This document shows positions 52,401-61,229 of a stretch of DNA of 64,000 nucleotides, piece after piece; positions within the stretch are counted from its first letter, which is position 1, and each line of letters starts with the position of its first letter. A program made the translations under genes and the position numbers. The notes below the pieces were generated by a model. The model ran no database searches and had not been told where the DNA came from. It saw nothing but the letters and a program-made list of their open reading frames with translations. The DNA is from Psoroptes ovis (lineage: Eukaryota; Arthropoda; Arachnida; Sarcoptiformes; Psoroptidae): assembly GCA_002943765.1 (NCBI GenBank), contig PQWQ01000004.1:2790001-2854000 (forward strand), given 5' to 3'.

Positions 52401-55031
52401 ATCCAGCTCTGGGTAAGTATCATTATTTTCAGACAAAATAATTTATTTATCCATTTTTTTGTACTAAAATAGCACGACAAATTGAAAAAACCATTCTCAG
52501 ATTGAGTAACGGTGATCTAGTCATGGGAGATTATGAAGGACATCTTTATACTTACAAAGGATCAGAACGAATCGGTGGTAATAGTGCCGATGTTTCATCT
52601 TTAGGCATGATTGACGATCCTAAACAATTGGAAAAATGGAACAAAATTCGATCTGTATTGCGTGATAATTGTCTTTATGCATATAATAATGATTCAAAAA
52701 TTGCCTGTTTCGAAATTCCAATCCATCTGCCCGGTTATTACATTCTGGTTGACAAACAAATGTTACTGTCTGAACCACAACATTCAGAAAAAACCGTCAA
52801 ACGATTGGTCATATTTAAATTAGTTACATATCATCGACTATTTATGTTTGCTGTTGAATCATTGTCTGAATTGGTTCGTTGGATTGTACGTTTCGGTTAT
52901 CGTTTTTGCTGTAATCCTACCGAGCCACAATTGTGTTTCACTTATTATCTTTCTCCAGTTCACATTGGTGAACTTCCACCTACATCATCAGCGACTTTAA
53001 CATCACAACGATCATTTGTTGAGCTGTCTGAGTCGGATGATTATCATGAATTATTAACTGTCAAATCTAATGATTCTACTGATGGATCTAATCATGTAAA
53101 ATTTCAAATAATGAATGGTCGCGATTCATCATCGACAAGTGATGACAATAATAAGATGGAAAAAGATGCACATCGATTCATTAAATCACCACATCCAAAA
53201 GGCTCGATTAGATTCGCAGTTTGCCGTCATGGACAAGAACGTGATTTCATCGATGCGACAGTGGATGTTAAGAAAATATTAGCAGCACAAAATCTTGAAA
53301 TCAAACGTAGTGTTGAAAAAATTGATTCAACAACAGCAACGACAGCAACAATTAATGCCACAATGCCAAGACCGAAACCTCGAATTTCAAAAATGGCTGT
53401 AATGAATGGTAAAACATCGGCTGATGATACAATGTCATCATCAAATACTGCATCATCAGCTTCATCATCGATTGCATCAAAAACATCGACAATGATAACA
53501 TCGGCTGCCCAGCGTTTAGCGCCTATTCCTTTACCAGAAAAATCTACACACATCAGTCAAACGATTCAACATTTTGCCAATTTACAACGACAAAATAATC
53601 TTCGTCGTAGTTTTGCTCAACAACAACAACAACAACAGCAGCAGCAGCAACAACAACAGCAAAATCTTTCGATGATTGTTAAAAATGCTAAAACACTTGC
53701 GAATAATCAAAAATTAAATTATGCTGATTATGATTACATTATCAATAATCGACCAAAAGTATGTGTAGAAGAATCAATTAATAATTCAACAGCTGTGTCA
53801 ACAACAACAACAACAACCACAACCTCAGCGACAGTAGTAACAGCAGTAGCATCAAATACAATAATAACAAATAATACAATTGGAAATCCATTATATTGTC
53901 ATGTTTCACCTGTAAAAAATAACACTGAGCCACAACCATCATTGAAAAATACCGTTGAATCATTATCATCATCATCATCATCCACATCATCATCATCGGA
54001 TCAAGATGAATCATCACAGCCACCATCGATTAATCCACCGCCGCCACCACCACCAAGAACCACCGTAAATTCGGAATCAAATCCAGAATGGACGAATCAT
54101 ATTAGTTCACCTCGTTTACAAGCAAAACGTTTTTCGGTTAAAAAACAGAGCATAAGCAATATAACTAATAATAATAATGATAAAGACAATAATAATAATG
54201 ATAACAATCCACCGATCGTTCCGCCAAAACCTAGTCGAAATGATTCTAGTAAGTTATTTCTATGGGAATTTTTTTAAATGAATAATGAATGATTTTATGA
54301 CAATTGTTTTCATTTTTTCATTTTGATCAATAGGAAAAGATAAAAATGTCGAAGCACCTCCAACTTTATTACCAAGATGTCCAATAATGAATCAAAATCA
54401 ACCAACACCACCACAACCACCACCATTACCTTCAACATCACATCCACAATTGTTTCGTTCGAATAGTAGCAGTCAACAACAATCGCAACAACAACAAATG
54501 ACACAATCACTTTCACAGCCTCCACCACTATTGCCACCACCACCACCGCCAATTTGTCCAAAACCGGATCTAATTAAATGTTTGGCTGAGAAAAAATCTG
54601 GTACAAAATTTTTGAATCGAAGTTTTTCGGATGCTGCTTATCAACACAAACAATCAATAACATCATCAACATTAGGTTCAACAAACATTGGCAGACAATC
54701 ATTAAAATCACGTCATTCATTAGAATCATCAAATTCAAAAAAAGGACAACATAAAATTGATAATTATGATGATGATGATGATAATATTAATCATACATTT
54801 TATCGTACCGGATCAGTAGCTTCATTCGGTGATGTACCTAGCACACCGACAAGTGCATCAGGCTGGGATATATCATCTTCATCGACATCTGGTCGATCAT
54901 TACCAACAATGGGTGTATCGATGTTGGCTAAAAAACGTTTATCAAATGTTAGTGCCGATAGTTCAGCAATCGAAAAAGCAATCAATTTACATCATTCAAA
55001 TAATTTGAATACATCAATCACATCTGGCTGA
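43005..55031 (+). CDS. cnk: CNK, connector enhancer of kinase suppressor of RAS
   Basis: Four coding exons, 43005-43062, 49920-52412, 52473-54248 and 54334-55031, all joined in phase 1, encode 1,674 residues. CNK is a membrane-linked scaffold that couples RAS and KSR/RAF in the MAPK cascade; Drosophila CNK is of similar large size. Domains in order: SAM (about 6-72), CRIC (about 82-265, split by an Asn/Lys-rich insertion at about 122-162), PDZ (about 270-352, with DLGM at the ligand loop and the CNK-typical NYQTVVGWQLKKLV) and PH (about 870-997). Between PDZ and PH and after PH lie long disordered Gln, Asn, Ser and His tracts. The C-terminal third has SH3-type proline motifs (PPPPPPPR, VPPKPSR, LLPPPPPP). 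The start is ATG 43005 in the context CAAAATGG and completes the SAM domain. The 6.9-kb first intron carries a hAT element. Family assignment is very secure. Confidence 0.93.
43883..43890. repeat. Left target site duplication of the hAT element
   Basis: ATGATAAT lies directly before the element and is repeated exactly at 45028-45035. Eight bases with T second and A seventh fits the Ac-type hAT target pattern. Confidence 0.8.
43891..45027. mobile_element. Non-autonomous hAT transposon in CNK intron 1
   Basis: A 1,137-bp element with identical 18-bp terminal inverted repeats, TAGAGCTTTCAATACCGG, at both ends and an exact 8-bp target duplication, ATGATAAT. The ends fit the hAT terminal consensus (A at position 2, G at position 5). 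Subterminal zones of about 90 bp at each end are packed with ATACCGGTATT-type motifs in both orientations, likely transposase-binding sites as in other hAT elements. There is no transposase frame, so it needs a helper elsewhere in the genome. It contains a nested 313-bp retroposon-like insertion (44453-44765); without it and one copy of its duplication the element would be about 809 bp. Confidence 0.88.
44438..44780 (+). mobile_element. Nested retroposon fragment with 15-bp target duplication
   Basis: AAGTAGCCCTTAGGA occurs at 44438-44452 and again at 44766-44780. The 313 bp between ends in an ATTATTATT tail after TAATAAAAG, so it looks like a short non-LTR retroposon in plus orientation: a 5'-truncated LINE 3' end or a SINE. 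I see no convincing Pol III A or B box, which favours a LINE 3' end. It lies wholly inside the hAT element and so arrived after that copy, or an ancestor of it, existed. Confidence 0.65.
45028..45035. repeat. Right target site duplication of the hAT element
   Basis: ATGATAAT directly follows the right terminal repeat and exactly copies 43883-43890. Confidence 0.8.
46411..46441. repeat. (AC)15 dinucleotide microsatellite in CNK intron 1
   Basis: A pure AC array of about 31 bp preceded by an AAT triplet array (46350-46378). Cys-Val frames across it are artefacts. Confidence 0.9.
49920..52412 (+). CDS. cnk: CNK exon 2 (SAM, CRIC, PDZ and disordered linker)
   Basis: This exon starts after AATAG at 49919 and ends before GTAAGT at 52413. 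It encodes residues 20-851 (first and last codons shared with the neighbours), the bulk of SAM, all of CRIC and PDZ, and about 490 residues of linker with Asn, Gln, Ser, Asp and His tracts, including an acidic Asp run followed by a His-rich run near 51410-51540. The frame runs through the donor to a stop at 52439-52441, so retention of the 60-bp intron would truncate the protein before the PH domain. Confidence 0.9.
52473..54248 (+). CDS. cnk: CNK exon 3 (PH domain and Pro/Gln-rich region)
   Basis: It begins after AATAG at 52472. The first residues, ARQIEKTILRLSNGDLVMG, lead into a PH domain (residues about 870-997) with KWNKIRSVLRDNCLYAY and the closing helix FAVESLSELVRWIV. A Gln run of about 16 (53620-53662) and Ser/Thr tracts follow, then PPPPPPPR and VPPKPSR near the end, candidate SH3 ligands. 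It ends before GTAAGT at 54249. Confidence 0.9.
54334..55031 (+). CDS. cnk: CNK exon 4 (C-terminal tail)
   Basis: It follows an 85-bp intron (acceptor CAATAG at 54333) and encodes residues 1443-1674, ending at TGA 55029-55031. It has more poly-proline (LLPPPPPPICPKP) and conserved-looking Ser-rich blocks (FLNRSFSDAAYQ, RHSLESS, RTGSVASFGDVPSTPTS) with several basophilic or proline-directed phosphorylation-like sites. No domain is recognised in the tail. Confidence 0.88.
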
Positions 55032-55092
55032 TTCGATGATTGAAAAATATTTTTTATAATTGATTGAATTTTCTCGTTTTTTTTGTACAAAC

Positions 55093-55098
55093 AATAAA
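55093..55098 (+). terminator. Candidate CNK polyadenylation signal
   Basis: AATAAA lies 61 bp after the CNK stop. It is the only such hexamer before the converging minus-strand gene, so the CNK 3' UTR is probably about 80-120 nt or overlaps that gene. Confidence 0.45.
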
Positions 55099-55150
55099 TT
55101 TTTGAATTTTGAATGATAATCAAAAAACATGGCAATTTTTCCTTTTTATT

Positions 55151-55876
55151 TCAATATTCTAAATTTTCAAAATCTTTTGTAGTTTGTCGCCGATTATTCA
55201 TTTGTAATTGATGATGATGGAATTTTCTTGATTGATTGTAATTGAATCCATGATGCCAATACCAAACAAATGCAACAGTACCAAATGTTAATAACGATAA
55301 TGCAATCAAAATGAATAACATATATGACCACCATGGAAATGGTAAACAATAATATGAACCATATTCATAACCGATACAATATGTTGTATATACAAATGAA
55401 TCAATCAATGATTGTTCAAATATATCAACATCGGTCACCGAACATTGATTGTTTTGTTGAATCGTCAAATGTGTACAATCAAACCATTGCCATATCGAGC
55501 AACATACTTTACGATCAAATTCTGAACAAATGTCATAATTATATAATTTTTTCATTAAATCATGATAATTATCTAAATATTTGATGTAACAAGTACGTTC
55601 AAATGGTACCAAACTTTCACGACAATTAGGACTTAAACCAGATAATAAATGATTAATTTCAGATTGAATATCGAAAATATTGCCATCAACATTATCATTG
55701 ATAGATGAAATCACTATCAATTGATGCAAATTATTATTGTCATGTAAATTTTCACTGAAATTACTTTTCAAATTATTATTATCATCATGATTTTCAATAA
55801 TGATGGCAGTCAAACTGATTGGAATCGAAAAATTGAAAATTATTGCAATATGAAGCAATTTTTTTAAAATTGACAT
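55151..55876 (-). CDS. Cysteine-rich type I membrane protein, unknown function
   Basis: A single-exon frame of 241 residues with AT-ending codons like its neighbours. Residues 1-24 look like a signal peptide (KKLLHIAIIFNFSIPISLTA). The predicted outside part has nine cysteines (85, 96, 117, 125, 126, 134, 145, 167, 177), including a CC pair in RKVCCSIWQWFDC. One membrane segment spans about 182-206 (PWWSYMLFILIALSLLTFGTVAFVW), followed by a short His/Gln/Arg-rich tail. This is the layout of a small cell-surface protein with a disulphide-bonded domain. I do not recognise the family; it may be restricted to mites or arachnids. It converges on CNK, with 119 bp between the stop codons. The complement of AATAAA (55145-55150) touches the stop. 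An upstream exon cannot be excluded, but signal peptide plus ATG make this start reasonable. Confidence 0.75.
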   Translation of the reverse strand: MSILKKLLHIAIIFNFSIPISLTAIIIENHDDNNNLKSNFSENLHDNNNLHQLIVISSINDNVDGNIFDIQSEINHLLSGLSPNCRESLVPFERTCYIKYLDNYHDLMKKLYNYDICSEFDRKVCCSIWQWFDCTHLTIQQNNQCSVTDVDIFEQSLIDSFVYTTYCIGYEYGSYYCLPFPWWSYMLFILIALSLLTFGTVAFVWYWHHGFNYNQSRKFHHHQLQMNNRRQTTKDFENLEY

Positions 55877-58106
55877 GTTTTGACATTAATTTGATTATAT
55901 TTGGATGACGATTGATATTTAGTATGAAAAAATTGTTTTTTAAGTCATTTCAAATGTTTATTTGTATGACATTTTTCAAAATTTATTTTCTACATTTTTT
56001 TGCAATCAATCATTTCGATCATAAAATATAATCACCTGGGTGATAATCTATTAAATTATTATTTATTATTTTCAATGAAAATCTTTCGATTTATCAATAA
56101 AAAATTGAACTAAATTCGAAGTTTTATCCAAATATCAATCAATCAATCACCATGGAATCGGATTTTTAAAATATATCTTTGAATATTAATTTAAACCTGA
56201 AAAATTAGTTTTCAACTTTTAAATTGATCACAATCGGTGATAATGTCAAACAATGGATGGCAGTAGTGAATCGATATCAAATGCTTTATTGCACTAAAAA
56301 TTGCCATGAATTTGTCACCTAAAAAGTTCAAAGTTTTCTCTCTCTCTATTTCTTTGATTAATTCAAACAGCTAATCAGCTAGTCACTGGCAAATCGCAAG
56401 CGTTAATGCAAACAATTTTCTAATCAATTAGATGGATTCATTTATTTATTTTTCTTTTATTTAATCCACTCTGTAAACCCCTAAACAGTCATAATGGAAA
56501 ATTTTATCTTTTTCAATTTTGAAAAAACGAAAAAATAAAATAAACAACAAAAAAAATATTTTATCAAAGCAATTAAAGTATTAAAACATTTAAGTAATTA
56601 AAAATAGTTTCGCTGCAATTAAATGATCTATTTTTATTTTTGTTTTCATCGCAACTCATTTCAATCATTTTGTTCATTTTTTTTTTTACCATTTTTGTTC
56701 CCATTTTCATTCATTTGATCACTTTGTTTTTATTTAATTTTATTTTATTTGAGAAAAAAATTCCATTTTATTTGCTGAGTTACACCAAAATTTAATAATT
56801 CAAAGCAAAAAAAGCAACAAAAAATAAAAAATAAAAATAAAAAAATAAACAAAATTACAAATGAATGTTTATGACATTGATTCAATCAATACGATTATTG
56901 CGAAAAATTAGTACAAATTGACGAAAAATGTATTGATTTTGATTTGATGGATTTGTATTATTTTATATTCCAGAAAATAAATAAATAAATAAATGGAAAA
57001 ATTTTGTTGAGAAAATATTACTCTCAACCAATTAGTTCTTAAGATGGAACAAAGCACAGCAACAAACAAACAAATAAATATCAAATAATGTATGACAATT
57101 AAATGAACAATTAAATTCAACAATAACAACAACAACAACAACAACATGAACGACATGAACAACAACATTAATTACACAAAAACAACATTACAATCATCAT
57201 TAATGACAATCAATGAAGTAAATTTAAGATAAATAAATATCGAAATTTTATCGAAACGAGACGAACGAAGAACAAAGAAAAAACGGTACATTTTCACATT
57301 TTTGTTCAATTTCACAATCATTTATGAATCAATCAATCGCAAAAACGAAAAAAAAAACGAAAAAGTGTACGAAATGACTATGATATAACGATCGTAAAAC
57401 TACACATCAAAAACATGGAAATTGTTTGCAAATTTTATTTTATTTCTTTTTTCTCCAAAATCGATTCGAGTGTTGGCAACGACAAATAACAACAACAATA
57501 ATAAAAAATTGGATAAAGAAAAACACATTACCAAAAGTACCATTTTCATTGATTATCGTCAAACGAGAATTTTTGTCTCTTATTTTCATTTCATTTCATT
57601 TCATTTCATTTTCCATTGTGAATCCATTAAGAATGATTGACTAGGAGAAATAAAAAAAAAATATCAAATTTAAAAAAATTCATTCATCCAATGGATGGCG
57701 AAAGGACAAAAAAAAAATTTAAAAAAATAAATAAAAATAAAAGAGAAACGATACACATCGATTGGCCAGTATGTTGTATCGATCGATAGATCGATCGATT
57801 GATGGAAAAAAAATTTTTCAAAAAAAAAAATTTCCATCGAAATTTAATCGAAATGAATGAATTTTCCTATTCTATTTGGTTCCAGCATCGAACCAGCATA
57901 TTGATTGTCATTATTTCGACAAAATAAAAAAAAGAAGAAAATAAAATGAGAGAAAAATTATCAATAATTTATCGATTTGACAAACAATTGAAATGAAATA
58001 ACAAAACGAAATAACAAAATAAAATGAAATTTTCATTGAAAACAAATACAAATACAAATAAATAAATAATATTTTGAATGAAATGAAATGAAAAATAAAA
58101 TAAAAA

Positions 58107-58175
58107 ATAAAATAAAATAAAATAAAATTCAATAAATTTCGTATCAAAATTTTTATTTTATTTTATTTTATTATT
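58107..58175. repeat. Pentanucleotide inverted repeat
   Basis: An (AAAAT)n-type array at 58107-58128 and a (TTTTA)n-type array at 58151-58175, about 22 bp apart, are complementary and could fold into a hairpin with a stem of around 20 bp. Confidence 0.6.
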
Positions 58176-61100
58176 TATCCGAAAACAAATATGTTTTATC
58201 ATTTTCCATTGTTATTGTGCATACACATCATCAAACACACCATCGAACACATCAGCATTACACACGCACACAAACACATGATCAATACACACTTGATCAA
58301 TCAAGCAAAATTAATTTTTATTCAATTTTTCAAAGCATTTTCAAAGCACACATATATTTCATTATTTACATCGAACGACAGGTATTTTATATGGGTAAAA
58401 TATTCGATGATATGATATGTGGGTGAAATCAATTTTTGATGAAAAAAAAAATTGAAATTATGTAAATTTCAAGGGGAAGAAATATGAAATGTGAAATGTT
58501 ATGAATAATTCAAAAATTAAACAAAATGTGAAAATTTGAAATTTTGAAATATTGACGATTTGTTCATTTACACTCGTAAACAATCAGTGGTATGATGATT
58601 ACTGGAATCATTTTAAATCATTATAAAATGTGTGAAATTCAGGCAGAAATATCACTCAAAAATAAACGAGTAAATGAATCAAGCATTCAACCTCATTCAA
58701 GAGAGAAATTTTCTTTGTTCATTGCAATTGAATGATGTTTTTCCTTTTTTTGTTTGATAGAAAAATCAAAGTTTAATTTCGTAAACAATGATCTGATTAT
58801 CGTTCATCAACAATAGGGAAAAAATTATTTGATCACAAACAAATGATTGAAACTTGATTGAAATTTGTTTGGATTTGTTTTTTCTATTTAGAATTTCATC
58901 AGAAAAAAAACTAACAATTTTAATCGAAAAATCAAAATCAAAAATCAAAATAAATTTGAGAAGGAACAAAATTTGTTTTTTTTTTTTTTTTTTTTTTGAA
59001 AAGTTCAAAAACCGATTTAACAAAGATTCACATTTCCAGAGAATTTTGTTGAATTTTGATTTTCATTTCATTTCACATTTCAAAATGTTCATTTCTTCTT
59101 ATAATCTTTCGAAAAAAATAAATAAATAAATAAATAAAAATAATGGAATCTAAAATCGGTCATTGATTTTTCTATCGATGTATGTGTGTGTGTGTGTATG
59201 TGTTTGTGCATGTTTCTTTTTTTTCTGTCAATATTTTTATATTGATTGAATCTAATCCTTTTATCATTGTTTTTATTTTATTTTATTTTTTTTCGAGTTG
59301 AATCACATGATAACAATTTCTCAATATAACCATACGAAATGATCAATAAATAAATATGAAAGGTTAAAGAATTTTAAATATTTCTTAAATCAATCTTTGA
59401 TATTTTATTCCAATGAAAATTTTCCATTTAAGAAAAAATGAATGATAAAATAATAAAATAAACAAATTAAAATTCATAGCAGTGAATTAGAGTAACGATG
59501 TATAATTAAATAATAATAATAATAATAACCATTAATTGACGTCATATTCTTAGTCGTATTTAATCCATTTTCATATTCAAATTATTATTATGGATTTAAA
59601 AGTGAAATAATTGAATATATTTAAAATGCATGAATTAATGAATAAATGGATGAATATTAAAGGAAAAATTGTTGAATTAAGAAAAAAAAACCAAAGATTT
59701 TAAACAAAGAAATGATTTTAAACAAATTTCAAATATTTTCAATGGAAAAAAAATGAACGGAAATTCTTTCAATACACACGTAGCTAATAGAAAAGCAGAT
59801 TAGCCGTAAGCAAAAGTGATTATTGGAAATATTTGCTTAGATTTGCTTTATTTTATTTCATTTTTTATTTCATTTTTTTTCATTTTCTTTTTGTAAAATG
59901 AAATTATTCATGCTTGAACTTTTATTCTCACGAATAAATGTTGAATAAGAATTTCCGTTGAATTTCATTTTAAATTCGGTCAAATGTTTGGAGAAAATTT
60001 CATTTTTTTTGTGAAATTTTTTTTTTTTGAATTTTTAATTCCATAAATAATATTTCATTTAATAGAATTTTATGGAATTTCTTTGAAATGGAAATTCATT
60101 AATTATTCATTGAATAATAATTTTTTTTTTTACAAAAAAATATGAATATTCAATTTTTCGTACCAAAATGAAATGAAATAATAATAATTTTGATGATGTG
60201 TGCAAACGAAGAGAGAAATTTTTGAGAATTTGTGTGCGTTTTTATATGAGATTTTTTGAACGTCAATTCATTCATTCATTCATTTTTTCTGCTTTTGCTT
60301 TTTTTTATTTTGAAATTTCATTGATATAAAGAAATTCTTAAGAATTATTCGGGTAGAAAATTGCAAAATTTTTTTTTCTTGTGAAAATTTTCGAATGAAA
60401 TCTGAAAAATAAAAATGAAAATAAATGAATGAAAATTTCCATTGAAACTGGAATTCTCATTCATTCTTCACCAAAAATTTTTAATTGAATTTCATTCAAA
60501 TGTTGATTTGTGGATATATTTGTGTTTGGATAAACATGTTTTTTTCCCGGTCATTTCTTCGAGTTCCCATCCTGAATTTTTCTAAATCAAAAATTCTGGC
60601 TTTTTTTCTGGTCACCATCACCATCATTATTCTTCGATTAAATAATTGATTTTTTCAATATTTTTTTTTCATTTGTTTGACAAAATCAAATAAGCTGATT
60701 TTGAGCTTTTTTCTTCTTTCGATTTCACACATTCAATGATTTTGACAAATAATTTTGAATTTTTTCTTTCTTTAATTTTTAAAATAATTTTTTGAAAATA
60801 AAAATAATGAAAAAAACGAAGAATTACTAGACTATTGCCTTTGGGCAATTGATATTTCATTTATTTTTACAATTTCTTTTTTTCGTCTTTGTTTGAAACT
60901 TAATTTTTTTGAAACTAATATTTCCAGTATGTTTTTCTTTTTTTCTTTGTTGTACTCCAATTGATGCATGTGTGTGTGTGTGTGTGTGTGCACATGTTTC
61001 AATGTGCCTATGTGGCCTGACTTATGTATTATTTATCTGTGAATGGAAAAACATTTGAAAAGTATGTCTTGTTTTCATAATCAAATTCCGACATATATAC

Positions 61101-61196
61101 GTCAGGGTGTACCGAATCGTGTATTTTTTTTTTTTTTTTGAAATTTTATTTTTGAAAATTTAACGAAAAAATTTCAAAATAACGATTCGATTCAGC

Positions 61197-61197
<1 letters not shown>

Positions 61198-61229
<32 letters not shown>
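61198..61229. repeat. (ATC)n trinucleotide microsatellite
   Basis: About ten uninterrupted ATC units followed by ATTATC variants. The array has no coding context. Confidence 0.85.

Noticed and set aside
57778..57801. ATCGAT-rich palindromic cluster
   Set aside because: Two short ATCGATCGAT units side by side; similar ATCGAT runs occur elsewhere (49725-49743) and look like simple repeat rather than a site.
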